From Gordoniibacillus chartarius (GTDB lineage: Bacteria > Bacillota > Bacilli > Paenibacillales > NBRC-103111), in assembly GCF_042432825.1 (NCBI RefSeq), contig NZ_JBHLWN010000102.1, positions 1-64,000 of the forward strand: 64,000 nt of DNA, in the 5' to 3' direction. Shown here piece by piece: positions 1 to 8,950 of this stretch (the stretch's first letter is position 1; each line of letters begins with the position of its first letter). The notes beneath the pieces are model-generated. The model made no database searches. It saw nothing but the letters and a program-made list of their open reading frames with translations, and had not been told where the DNA came from. A program made the translations under genes and the position numbers.

Positions 1-52
1 ATATATCAAACAAATGTTCGCATGTGAAGGATTTGCTGAGGCAACTTGATAT

Positions 53-811
53 TCAAATAATTTTATTCCCGCCGCCATCCGCTTCGTAAACGTAAGATTG
101 TTCCTCCGCTTCTTCCTCCGTGAACACGATCCGAATGTCCGGAACGGCTGCCAGCAGCGCTTTATCGTCCTGAACGGGCTGTTGGGTTAGCGCAATGATG
201 AGGTCGGGAGCGTGCTCCTGCTTCAGCTTGTCTACCGCAGCTTTAGCAGCCTCAATAACGCCGGTCTGCTTCACCGCGCCGTCCTGTGTCGTCGTCTCCA
301 TCGCGCTGGTTAAGCCGATGACGCCAATGCGGATTCCCTGTTTGTCAAACACGCGGTAAGGCGCCACATGTCCGAAGGGCAAGCCGTCCTGACCGGTCAA
401 ATTGCTCGTAATCCAATTGAACCGAGCCGCTTGAATCAGCTCCAAGGTATTCGCCGTTCCGGCATCGAAATCATGCTGACCAAAGTTCGCAATGTCGATG
501 GGCATTTTATTGAAGGCTTCAACCATCGGAAACCCTTTGAACACACCGCCGAACAGCGTGCCGCCGCCGAGGTCGCCGCCGAAAGCGACGATTTTATCGC
601 CAGCGACGCTGTCGATCAACGTCTTGATCCGTGCGACGCCACCGCGAGTTCCCAGCTTGTCGACGACTGGAACGATTTCATGCCCGTCATTAAAATAAAG
701 AATAGAAACGCTCCCATTTTCCTGAGTTTCCGCATGCACAAGAAGACTGCCGGGAGTTACGGAAACAATCATTGCGGTTGCAAGGACAAAGGGGACTGCT
801 TTGTTGAACAT
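53..811 (-). pseudogene. Truncated 5'-nucleotidase/metallophosphatase-like secreted protein
   Basis: This 252-residue product begins with a signal peptide (about residues 1-28, ending near VHAETQ), followed by a calcineurin-like phosphoesterase fold of the UshA/5'-nucleotidase family. FNDGHE, GGDLGGG and GQHDFD occupy the places of the family's FND-H, GGD and GNHEFD metal motifs. The asparagine of GNHE is changed to glutamine, the usual LTH reads LTQ, and the final G-H-x-H motif is replaced by acidic FTEEEAEE, so metal binding may be impaired. Full-length members have more than 500 residues with a C-terminal nucleotidase domain. Here a TGA stops the frame just after the catalytic domain, and the remaining 52 bases give no homologous continuation in other frames. 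The start at 811 was chosen for an AGGATGG site 9 bases upstream; an earlier in-frame ATG lies at 859. A short natural variant is possible, but a truncated gene is more likely. Confidence 0.55.
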
Positions 812-1021
812 CGCTCTGTACCATCCTGTTCTAGTGGAATAAGTAGACAAGCGCATCATAAACCACTTCTATTTTCCGTATATCAGTCTTATTTAAAGAA
901 TTTATTAAGATTAAAAAATGTCCATAACAAACAGAAAAATAACCATGTTCGATTCCGTCTTGTTATGGTATATGTTGGAGACAGCTGCGAAGATCGGATT
1001 GAAAGGGAGGGTGTTTGGAGT

Positions 1022-2329
1022 ATGGCGGCGATTCTCCTCAAACGGACCTGTGTCCGCATATCCATGTGTATCATACTTTTGGCGACTGTGGGCTGCCGGG
1101 AAGGGGGAGCGGGACAGGATACACCGGTTCGCAGCGAGGCCGGTGAGCAAATCCGAATCACGCTTTGGACACCGCTCAGCGGCGGGGACGGTATTTTCAT
1201 GCATGAGCTGGTAACTGCTTATAACAAGGAAAATAAAGACGGAGTGACCGTCGATGTCGTCAACAATAAATCGGAGGAATACTATACGAAGCTGCCAACG
1301 GCTATCGTAACGGAGGAAGCGCCGGATGTGGCGATCATTCACGCTTCCAGGTACGCGCAGTACATTCGTAACGGCTTTATCGATGCGATCGACGATTATG
1401 CGCCGGGAGGCGGCGTGCGCTGGGAGGATTTGAATCCGCACGTCCTGAGCGGCACGATGATGAAAGGGAAGCATTATTCGATCCCGCTTGATACGCATTT
1501 TACCGTGTTGTTTTACAATAAGAAGCTGCTGCGCGCGGCGGGCCTGCTCGATGAAGCGGACCGGCCGATTATCGAACCGGGACCGGATGGATTCATGCAT
1601 TTTCTGGAGACAATTCGTAAGCGCTTACCCAACGATGTCGCGCCGCTTTCCGTTCCAAGTCTTCGGCTGGACCCGTACTGGCTGTGGTGGTCGTTTTACA
1701 ATCAGATGGATGGCGGCGGCGCGATGTATGCGAACGACGGCCGATCTTCAGCGATCAACAATCCCGCCGCGCTCAAGGCTATGAATTATGTATATTCCTT
1801 ATACAAGAGCGGGCTGATTCCACCGAATGTCTCCGATTCGCAGAAGCTGTTTGTCGAAGGACAGGCGGCTACGTTAATTCAGGGCGTGTGGGGAACAGGC
1901 GGTATCGAGCTTACACCCGGTCTTGAATTCGGCGCGATGGAGCTGCCGCAGCTATTCGACCGCCCGGCTTCTTGGGGCGACTCGCACACGTTCGCCTTTC
2001 CGCGGAAGGAGCAGATCGATGTGAGGAAAAGAATGGCTTCCGTGAAATTCGCCTATTGGGTCGCTCAGCACGGAGATTTATGGGCCAAAGCGGGACACGT
2101 TCCCGCTTCCTATACGGCATTGTCGTCAGACGCCTATCAATCGCTGCGGTTCCGCCCCGGCTATGCGGCGGCTGCCGAGCATGTCCGCTATTTCCCGAGC
2201 CAGCCGATGCAGGGAGAAATCAACGACTGGATGGTCAAGGAGTTCATGCGCATGCTGGCCGGCCAGCTGTCGCCGGAGGAGCTGCTGCGGCACGCGGAAA
2301 CGATGATCAACGAGAAGGTACGCCCATGA
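1022..2329 (+). CDS. ABC transporter sugar-binding lipoprotein (accessory, next to sensor kinase)
   Basis: This is a family 1 extracellular solute-binding protein of about 435 residues. It has a type II signal peptide whose lipobox LATVGC makes Cys about residue 25 the likely lipid-anchored N-terminus. The mature part starts with the typical 'RITLWTPLSGGDG' strand of oligosaccharide-binding lipoproteins (YesO/MsmE type) and contains WGDSHTFAFP late in the chain. It is clearly paralogous to the binding protein at 5879-7210, with shared GGDG, EYYTKL, HYSIPLDTHF-like and WGDSHT segments. The stop codon overlaps the histidine kinase start by 4 bases (ATGA), so the two are translationally coupled. 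This suggests it presents sugar to the kinase or transporter. Start ATG 1022 sits 11 bases after GGGAGG; the longer open frame upstream is antisense to the neighbouring gene. Confidence 0.85.
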   Translation: MAAILLKRTCVRISMCIILLATVGCREGGAGQDTPVRSEAGEQIRITLWTPLSGGDGIFMHELVTAYNKENKDGVTVDVVNNKSEEYYTKLPTAIVTEEAPDVAIIHASRYAQYIRNGFIDAIDDYAPGGGVRWEDLNPHVLSGTMMKGKHYSIPLDTHFTVLFYNKKLLRAAGLLDEADRPIIEPGPDGFMHFLETIRKRLPNDVAPLSVPSLRLDPYWLWWSFYNQMDGGGAMYANDGRSSAINNPAALKAMNYVYSLYKSGLIPPNVSDSQKLFVEGQAATLIQGVWGTGGIELTPGLEFGAMELPQLFDRPASWGDSHTFAFPRKEQIDVRKRMASVKFAYWVAQHGDLWAKAGHVPASYTALSSDAYQSLRFRPGYAAAAEHVRYFPSQPMQGEINDWMVKEFMRMLAGQLSPEELLRHAETMINEKVRP

Positions 2330-4128
2330 TGAAAGCAACCGAACGCTCCTTTCGTGCGCCGGGATGGTTTCGAAATCAGCCGCTTGTGTTCAAATTTACG
2401 CTGGTCAGCTTCATTCTGATTGCACTGCCGCTGGCGATAACCGGCTATCTCACCTATGCCGGGTATTCGTCGTCGCTTGAGCGCAACGTTGGCAAGTATC
2501 AGGCCGACTTCGTCCGCGAGCTGACTACGAATATCGATACGTATATGAATGAATTGAATTTACTATCGCTGCTTCCCTATCAGTCTCCGGATGTACTGCG
2601 TTTCCTTGGATCGGAGAAAAAGCCCGGCACCCTATTAACTTGGGAGGAAAGGATGGCTCTGGAGGATTTGTCCAAGCGCGTATTTACGAATGGGAGGGTC
2701 GATGTAATCGGCCTGTACCTCTACAGTATTTCCGGTGCATCGTACATCCATCGTCCCGACGGAGTCGCGGATGTTGGAAGCGGCGGGTACGCGAACGAGC
2801 CCTGGTATCCGAAGGCCGCCGCAACCGGGAAGGGCATATTTGTCGGCGCGCACGAAGTGAAGTCGAGCGGTGCGGCCGGGTATCAGGTGTTCTCCATCGT
2901 CAGGAAAATCAGAAGCATCGATACCGGCGAGGATATCGGATTTTTCCAGCTTGATGTTGAAGTGCGCGCCATTCGGAACAAAATCGACCAGCTATCGATG
3001 AGCCATAGCGAAAATGTAGCGATTGTCGACGGAGACAATCGGCTCGTATATCGAAATCGCGACACATTTGAGCTGGGAGATTTGCTGTACGGCAACCGCG
3101 GAACCGGAACCTTGACCGTGAACCGAAGCGGACAGAGGGAGCTGCTGGCGTATCATACATCGCCGCTGACCGGCTGGACGACGATCGAAACTGTGCCTCT
3201 ATCGGTGCTTACGAGCGATGCGCAAGCCGTCCGCAATTATTTTATCGCAATCGGGGCCGCCAGCTTCGGTCTGGCCGTACTGCTCATGACGCTGCTGTCC
3301 GTTCGTATCACAAGGCCGATCGGCCAGCTGCGGAACATGATGAAGAAACTCGAGCGAGGCGATCTGGCCGTGTCGATTCCGATCACGAGCCGGGATGAAG
3401 TCGGGCAGCTAAGCCAGTCCTTTAACGTCATGGTGTCTAAACTGAGCGATCTGGGTTATCGCCTGTATGAAACGGAAATCCGCGAGAAGAACGCCCAAAT
3501 CGCGGCCTTGCAAAGCCAGATCAATCCGCATTTTCTATACAACACGCTGGGCACGATCAGCATGCATGCCGAGCTTCAAGGGAACCGGGAAGTCGTGCGG
3601 ATGACGAACAATCTCAGCCGGCTGCTGCGCTACAGCATTACGGGCAACCGCAGCGAAGTGACCTTGGAGCAGGAGCTGGAGCATGTCAAAGGCTATATGG
3701 TCATCCAGCAAATCCGGTTCGAGGACAGGATACGTTATCACATACGGGTACAGGAAGAGCTTCGGCAGTACGCGGTCATTCGTCTGATGCTGCAGCCGAT
3801 TGTCGAAAACTGCATTATTCACGGGATTGAGAAAGGGCGGGGGAGCGGAAGCATCGAGCTCTACGCGGAGCGGGAGAACGATAAGCTTGTCATCACCGTG
3901 CAGGATGACGGGTGCGGATTAACGGAAACCTCGCTTCACGAGCTTCGCAGGAATCTCGACTTCGCCCCGCTCCAAACCGATATCGGCGGGCACGGCCTCG
4001 TCAATGTCCACCGCCGCATCGTGCTTCGGTACGGCCGCCCATACGGCATTCGGGTTGAGAGTAAGCCATACGAAGGCACGAAAGTCGTACTTACGCTTCC
4101 TTTAACGAATCATACAGAAGGAATTTGA
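2326..4128 (+). CDS. YesM-type sensor histidine kinase
   Basis: This membrane sensor kinase of 600 residues has TM1 at about residues 22-45, an extracytoplasmic dCache-like domain to about 300, TM2 at about 301-328, then HAMP. A His_kinase (PF06580-type) box follows with INPHFLYNTL, phospho-acceptor His402. The ATPase shows an N box (PIVENCIIHG), a G1 box (DDGCGL) and a G2 box (GGHGLVNVHRR). Such kinases phosphorylate AraC-type YesN regulators and respond to external carbohydrates. The start overlaps the stop of the upstream binding-protein gene (ATGA), and the cognate regulator begins 18 bases downstream. Either of the two adjacent ATGs (2326 or 2329) could be used. Confidence 0.9.
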   Translation: MMKATERSFRAPGWFRNQPLVFKFTLVSFILIALPLAITGYLTYAGYSSSLERNVGKYQADFVRELTTNIDTYMNELNLLSLLPYQSPDVLRFLGSEKKPGTLLTWEERMALEDLSKRVFTNGRVDVIGLYLYSISGASYIHRPDGVADVGSGGYANEPWYPKAAATGKGIFVGAHEVKSSGAAGYQVFSIVRKIRSIDTGEDIGFFQLDVEVRAIRNKIDQLSMSHSENVAIVDGDNRLVYRNRDTFELGDLLYGNRGTGTLTVNRSGQRELLAYHTSPLTGWTTIETVPLSVLTSDAQAVRNYFIAIGAASFGLAVLLMTLLSVRITRPIGQLRNMMKKLERGDLAVSIPITSRDEVGQLSQSFNVMVSKLSDLGYRLYETEIREKNAQIAALQSQINPHFLYNTLGTISMHAELQGNREVVRMTNNLSRLLRYSITGNRSEVTLEQELEHVKGYMVIQQIRFEDRIRYHIRVQEELRQYAVIRLMLQPIVENCIIHGIEKGRGSGSIELYAERENDKLVITVQDDGCGLTETSLHELRRNLDFAPLQTDIGGHGLVNVHRRIVLRYGRPYGIRVESKPYEGTKVVLTLPLTNHTEGI

Positions 4129-4146
4129 ACATACGGAGGTGCCGGG

Positions 4147-5760
4147 ATGCCGAAGCTGCTTATTGTGGATGACGAAACCATCTTCCGCAAAGGTGTCAGA
4201 CATCTGATTGCGGAAATGAATTCCGATTGGACAGTCGTGGATGAAGCAAGAGACGGACTGGAAGCGATCGAGAAGGTGGAGTTTCACCGGCCGGACTTTA
4301 TCATTACCGACGTTCGTATGCCGCGCATGGACGGCATTCAGCTGCAGCACATGCTGAAGGAGCGATATCCGTTCATTCGCTGTATTGTGATGAGCGGCTT
4401 CAGCGATTTCGAATATGCCCGTCAGTCGCTGAAGCTGGGGGCGAAAGACTATTTGATGAAGCCGCTGGAGCGGGAGGAGCTGTACCGGACGCTATGGCGG
4501 CTTAAGGAGGAGTGGCTTGCGGATAAAGGCAAGCAGCTCGCCGCATCGCGCGGGCTGGAGGAGGACCGGCAGACGCGGGAGCAGCTCCGGCAGCACATTT
4601 TGACAGGGCTTGTGCAGGGAACGGTCAAGCAGGAGGAGCTTGAGCTGCTCGATCATGTCGGGCTTTCGTTCCCGCATCCATGCTTCGTATGCTGCGTGGC
4701 GCAATTAGACCGGGAATCGGTCGGGGAAGAGAGGTATGCACGCTCCGCCCCGTCTTTATTCGGCTTGTACTTGCGCCATTTCATGCAGGAGACGATCGAG
4801 GAGGAGATGCACAGCTTCGTGTTCGTGCTGTCGGATACGAAGGTCGTCGCACTCCTGAATTATGAGCCCGAACCCGACAGTATGCAGCGGATCGTCACGT
4901 TGGCCGTCAATACGCAGAACCGAATCCGCGCATTTTCCTCCATGACGGTCACCATCGGGGTTGGCAATGCGGCGAACGGACTGGATTCGATCGCCAGAAG
5001 CTGCAAGGAAGCGGAAACCGCCCTCTATACGCGCTTAATTACAGGCGGAGACCGGGTATATACGTACGAAAATCCCTCCTTGCACGTGCTTGCGAAGCAG
5101 GAGCACGACGCCGAGGATGGCAAGCTGATCGAACGGATCCTGCGCGAAGGACATACGGAGCACATCGGGCAGTACGCTGCCGGCTGGATCCATCGCCTCT
5201 GCGATTCCGCCAGCGGGCCTGACATGATCCGGCAGCAGATCTGCAAGCTGCTGCTGCACGTCTATGAGCTGGTTGTCAAACAGGGCGCCGCACAGGACTC
5301 GATACAGGGCAAGGAAGTCAAAGACATCCTTAGCGAAGCTTGCTCGATCTCCTCCAGAACCGAATTAATCTCGTACGTTCAGCAGCTGCTGATCGCGGCA
5401 AGCGAGACGCTGCAAGAGCAGCAGAAGCCGAGCGTGTCCGGCCCGATCGAAGCTGTCCTGCGCTATATCGACGAGCACTATGCCCAGCCGATCACGCTAG
5501 GCAAAGCAGCCGAACAAGTTTATTTATCGCCGCCTTATTTAAGCAGCCTGTTTAAAGCGCGAACCGGTAAATCGTTCATCGATTATGTGACCGAGAGGAG
5601 AATCGAGGAGGCCAAGAAGCGCCTAGCATACACCGATGAGAAAATCGTATCGATTGCGGATTCCACCGGGTTTGCGAATATTCGTCACTTCAACCGGGTA
5701 TTCAAAACGTTCACCCAGCTAACCCCCAAACAATATCGCGAGCAAGCGCAGAGCTGCTGA
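4147..5760 (+). CDS. YesN-type response regulator, AraC-family DNA-binding domain
   Basis: This 537-residue regulator has an N-terminal receiver domain with acidic pair Asp8/Asp9, phosphorylation site Asp55 in ITDVRMP, and Lys105 in YLMKPLE. A long central linker (about 140-430) follows. The C-terminal AraC/XylS domain of about 100 residues carries two helix-turn-helix units, ending with the signature GFANIRHFNRVFKTFTQLTP. It is expected to be phosphorylated by the adjacent kinase and to activate the transporter genes that start about 120 bases downstream. ATG 4147 is preceded by a GGAGGT site with 6-8 base spacing. Confidence 0.9.
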   Translation: MPKLLIVDDETIFRKGVRHLIAEMNSDWTVVDEARDGLEAIEKVEFHRPDFIITDVRMPRMDGIQLQHMLKERYPFIRCIVMSGFSDFEYARQSLKLGAKDYLMKPLEREELYRTLWRLKEEWLADKGKQLAASRGLEEDRQTREQLRQHILTGLVQGTVKQEELELLDHVGLSFPHPCFVCCVAQLDRESVGEERYARSAPSLFGLYLRHFMQETIEEEMHSFVFVLSDTKVVALLNYEPEPDSMQRIVTLAVNTQNRIRAFSSMTVTIGVGNAANGLDSIARSCKEAETALYTRLITGGDRVYTYENPSLHVLAKQEHDAEDGKLIERILREGHTEHIGQYAAGWIHRLCDSASGPDMIRQQICKLLLHVYELVVKQGAAQDSIQGKEVKDILSEACSISSRTELISYVQQLLIAASETLQEQQKPSVSGPIEAVLRYIDEHYAQPITLGKAAEQVYLSPPYLSSLFKARTGKSFIDYVTERRIEEAKKRLAYTDEKIVSIADSTGFANIRHFNRVFKTFTQLTPKQYREQAQSC

Positions 5761-5762
5761 AC

Positions 5763-5776
5763 AGAAAGCGCTTAAA
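5763..5776 (+). promoter_or_regulatory. Candidate catabolite-responsive element (cre)
   Basis: AGAAAGCGCTTAAA matches the core of the CcpA site (G-x-A-A-x-C-G) but misses two of the conserved outer positions. It lies in the gap between the response regulator and the main sugar-binding protein, a sensible position for carbon catabolite control. This is a motif match by eye only. Confidence 0.35.
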
Positions 5777-5878
5777 ATAAGTCCATGCGATTCCAAAGAT
5801 ACGCCATGGCTGCATCGAGACGCCCTTAGTATAGTGAAGCTTGTAAGCACACACCAAACTGAAAAGGGAGTGTTTTGG

Positions 5879-7210
5879 TTGAAAAAGCTCGGTGTATCAA
5901 TGGTAAGTGCTTCTCTGATTTTGTCCGTGCTAGCCGGCTGCTCCAGTACCGCGAGTACGGATGCCGGCGGGTCCGGGACAGGGGCGAACGCAGGGGACGC
6001 CCCCGGCACGGCGGCCAACAGCGGCGGCAAGAAGATCGAGCTGACGTACTGGACGTTGTTCAGCGGCGGCGACGGCGACAATATGGATGCCATTATCAAC
6101 GCCTTCAACAAATCGCAAAGCGAGATTACGGTCAAGAACGTCAAGCTGGAGTGGGCCGAGTATTATACCAAGCTCGTGACGGGCGTATCGGCGGGCAAAG
6201 GTCCGGACATCGGCATTTCGCACGTGTCGAAGCTGCCGGAGCTGATCAAGCAGGGCGTCGTCAGCGATGTGGACGAAGTCGCGAAAGCGATTAACTTGAA
6301 CTGGGGCGATTATAACCAGAACATTTTGAACTCGACAATCAGCGGAGGCAAGCATTACGCCGTTCCGCTCGATACGCACCCGTTCATTATGTACTACAAC
6401 AAAAAGCTGCTGCAAGCGGCCGGAGCGCTTGGCGAGGGCGGGAAGCCGGCCATCGAGCCGGGGGCTGACGGATTCGTCAAGTTTCTGTCGGGCATGAAGG
6501 ATAAGCTGCCGAAGGGCGTATTTCCGCTTGCGCTCGCCAATAGCGGCGACGACCCTTACCGGCTGTGGTGGGCCGCATACTCCCAGCTTGGCGGCAATGA
6601 CATCATCACAGACGATGGCAAATCCACGGCGATCGACATGGAGAAAGCGGTTACAGCAGCAAACTTTATCAAAGGCCTGTATTACGACAGCAAAGTGATT
6701 AAGCCGAGCGACCCCGACTTCTACAAAACGTTCCAAAGCGGCCAGGCCGCCATCATGATGACCGGCGTATGGGCGACAGGCACCTGGGAGTCGACGAAAG
6801 ACCTCGAATTCGGCGCGATGCCGATTCCGAACCTGTTCGGCAACACGAAAACTTGGGGCGACTCGCATACGATTATCCTGCCGGTGACGAAGGATAACGA
6901 TGCAAAGAAGCGGCAGGCGGCGCTTGCGTTCGCCAAGTTCGCCACCGAGAACGGGCAAACCTGGGCGAAGGCGGGACATATTCCGGCCAACACGAAGGTC
7001 ATGGATTCCGCCGAATTCAAAGGCATGAAATACCGGAGCGATTACGTAAGCGTAGCGAAAGATGTCGTATTCCCGAAGCCATCCGATAAAACATGGCCGA
7101 AAAACGATGTTCTCAAGAAGTATTTGGATGAAATCTGGATGAACAAAACTCCGGCCGACAGTGTGATGAAGAAAATCGATAACGACGTCAAAGCGCTGCT
7201 CGCCAAGTAA
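5879..7210 (+). CDS. ABC transporter sugar-binding lipoprotein (main)
   Basis: This is a family 1 solute-binding lipoprotein of 443 residues. The signal peptide ends at lipobox VLAGC, followed by a glycine/alanine/serine-rich linker. The binding domain begins LTYWTLFSGGDG and includes EYYTKL and WGDSHTIILP. It is followed at once by two MalF/MalG-type permeases and no ATPase; such systems usually share an MsmX-type ATPase encoded elsewhere. TTG at 5879 was chosen as start because GGGAG sits 8 bases upstream and translation begins directly with the signal peptide (KKLGVSM). An upstream ATG at 5834 lacks a ribosome site. Confidence 0.88.
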   Translation: MKKLGVSMVSASLILSVLAGCSSTASTDAGGSGTGANAGDAPGTAANSGGKKIELTYWTLFSGGDGDNMDAIINAFNKSQSEITVKNVKLEWAEYYTKLVTGVSAGKGPDIGISHVSKLPELIKQGVVSDVDEVAKAINLNWGDYNQNILNSTISGGKHYAVPLDTHPFIMYYNKKLLQAAGALGEGGKPAIEPGADGFVKFLSGMKDKLPKGVFPLALANSGDDPYRLWWAAYSQLGGNDIITDDGKSTAIDMEKAVTAANFIKGLYYDSKVIKPSDPDFYKTFQSGQAAIMMTGVWATGTWESTKDLEFGAMPIPNLFGNTKTWGDSHTIILPVTKDNDAKKRQAALAFAKFATENGQTWAKAGHIPANTKVMDSAEFKGMKYRSDYVSVAKDVVFPKPSDKTWPKNDVLKKYLDEIWMNKTPADSVMKKIDNDVKALLAK

Positions 7211-7245
7211 CAGGCCGAAGCTCTTGGAAGATGAGGTGATGCAGA

Positions 7246-8136
7246 ATGAAAGCGAAACAGCTGCGTCTGGAAATCAAGGCTTTCCTGTTCTTGCTCCCGT
7301 TCTTGCTTCTGTACGTCGTATTCACGATATTGCCGATGTTCAAAGGACTGGAGATGAGCTTATACGACTGGACACTGATCCGGAAAATGAAGTTCGTCGG
7401 ATTTGACAACTACATGCGAATGTCGGCGGATCCGAACTTCTGGCGTTCGCTGTGGAATTCCACCTATTTTGTCATACTGACGACGCCGACCATGCTCATT
7501 CTGGCCCTCGCGCTTGCCGTCATTTGCAATCGGAAGTCCCGGCTGCAGCGCTTCTACCGGAGCGTCTTCTTCCTGCCGAGCGTGCTGTCCGTATCGGTTG
7601 TCGCTTATGTCGGCATGTACATGGTCCAGCCCTACACCGGCTTCACGAACAATTTTCTGAAGCTGCTCGGTCTCTTAAGTCCCGATCGGGAGCTGTTCTG
7701 GCTGACGGAGACACCGCTGGCGTGGATCGCCATCGCCGGAATTACGCTTTGGTGGACGGTCGGCGTCAATATGATCCTGTACTTGTCGGCCATGCAGGAC
7801 ATCCCGGAAGATATTTACGAGGCTGCACGGCTGGACGGAGCTACGGGCAATCAAATGTTTACCCGCATCACCTTGCCGCTCCTCGGTCCGATGACGAAGA
7901 CGATCCTGCTGCTGCAAATTATCGCCTCTTATAAAGTGTTTCTGCAAATATATATTATTACGAGAGGCGGACCGGGAACGGATACGAGACCGATCATCCA
8001 ATATATTTATGAAGAGGGCATCAAGAACAGCCATATGGGCTATGCGGCCGCGCTGTCTTACTCGCTATTCGTGATCCTGATGATCGTCTCCCTGCTGCAG
8101 CTGCGGGTCAATTCAAGAAAAGGGGCGGTGATGTAG
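7246..8136 (+). CDS. Sugar ABC transporter permease (MalF/UgpA type)
   Basis: This 296-residue inner-membrane permease has six predicted hydrophobic segments. The binding-protein-dependent transport signature sits in the cytoplasmic loop (EAARLDGATGNQMF followed by ITLPLL), the EAA motif that contacts the ATPase. It forms the membrane pore with the next gene. The start follows GATGAGGTGATGCAGA, 35 bases after the binding-protein stop. The stop codon directly abuts the next start. Confidence 0.9.
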   Translation: MKAKQLRLEIKAFLFLLPFLLLYVVFTILPMFKGLEMSLYDWTLIRKMKFVGFDNYMRMSADPNFWRSLWNSTYFVILTTPTMLILALALAVICNRKSRLQRFYRSVFFLPSVLSVSVVAYVGMYMVQPYTGFTNNFLKLLGLLSPDRELFWLTETPLAWIAIAGITLWWTVGVNMILYLSAMQDIPEDIYEAARLDGATGNQMFTRITLPLLGPMTKTILLLQIIASYKVFLQIYIITRGGPGTDTRPIIQYIYEEGIKNSHMGYAAALSYSLFVILMIVSLLQLRVNSRKGAVM

Positions 8137-8943
8137 GTGCGGATCGTTTGGACCGCTTTATCGCTGCTGCTCGCCGTTCTTTTCCTTGTTCCGCTGTCCT
8201 GGATGCTGGTCGTTTCCATCAAAGACGAGACGATGAAAATTCAAGGCGTGCTGGACTGGTATAAGCCGCCTTATACGCTCGAGACGTATTTCTACGTCTT
8301 CCATGAAACGTCTTTGCTCCGCTGGATGTTCAACAGCTTGATCGTGGCGGCGGCCGTCACGATATTAACCGTTCTGTTTACGTCGATGAGCGCGTTCGCT
8401 TTATCCAAGATCCGGTTTAAGCTGCGCGGCTTCGTATTCGTCTTTATTTTGGCCGGACTGATGATTCCTGGTGAGGCGATGATTATTCCGCTGTATCAGC
8501 TCGTTAAGGAGCTTGGCATGCTCGATTCGTACCAGGGCTTGATTTTGCCCGCCATTGCTTCGCCGTTCGCGGTAATCGTGCTGAAGAGCTTCTTCGACAC
8601 GGTTCCGAACGAACTGATAGAGAGCGCGGAAATGGACGGGGGCGGTTTGTTCAAAATCTATTACAGCATCGTGCTGCCGCTGGCGAAGCCTGCGCTCGCC
8701 TCAATCGCGATCCTGACGTTCATCGGGCAATGGAACAACTTTCTATGGCCGTTCATTTCCATCACATCGGAAGAACTGTTTACGCTGCCGATGGGGATTC
8801 CGACGCTGTTATCGCAATATACGAAGGACTACGTCAGACCGATGGCCATCAATTCGATCTCGTCACTGCCTGTCATCATCGCCTTCTTGTTCTTCGAGAA
8901 GCAAATCGTACGCGGGCTCAGCTTTACCGGCATTAAGGGGTAG
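8137..8943 (+). CDS. Sugar ABC transporter permease (MalG type)
   Basis: The second permease subunit has 268 residues, six hydrophobic segments and an EAA-type loop (ESAEMDGGGLFKIYY...IVLPL). It starts with GTG immediately after the upstream TAG, with a purine-rich AAAGGGGCGGTG site inside the end of the previous gene, indicating coupled translation. Together with 7246-8136 it forms a heterodimeric importer channel. A membrane acyltransferase-like gene follows 7 bases later. Confidence 0.9.
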   Translation: MRIVWTALSLLLAVLFLVPLSWMLVVSIKDETMKIQGVLDWYKPPYTLETYFYVFHETSLLRWMFNSLIVAAAVTILTVLFTSMSAFALSKIRFKLRGFVFVFILAGLMIPGEAMIIPLYQLVKELGMLDSYQGLILPAIASPFAVIVLKSFFDTVPNELIESAEMDGGGLFKIYYSIVLPLAKPALASIAILTFIGQWNNFLWPFISITSEELFTLPMGIPTLLSQYTKDYVRPMAINSISSLPVIIAFLFFEKQIVRGLSFTGIKG

Positions 8944-8950
8944 AGCGGCG

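Noticed and set aside
5930..6979. 349-codon open frame antisense to the sugar-binding lipoprotein
   Set aside because: It is rich in Arg, Val and Leu from reverse reading of GC-rich codons and has no domain or ribosome site.
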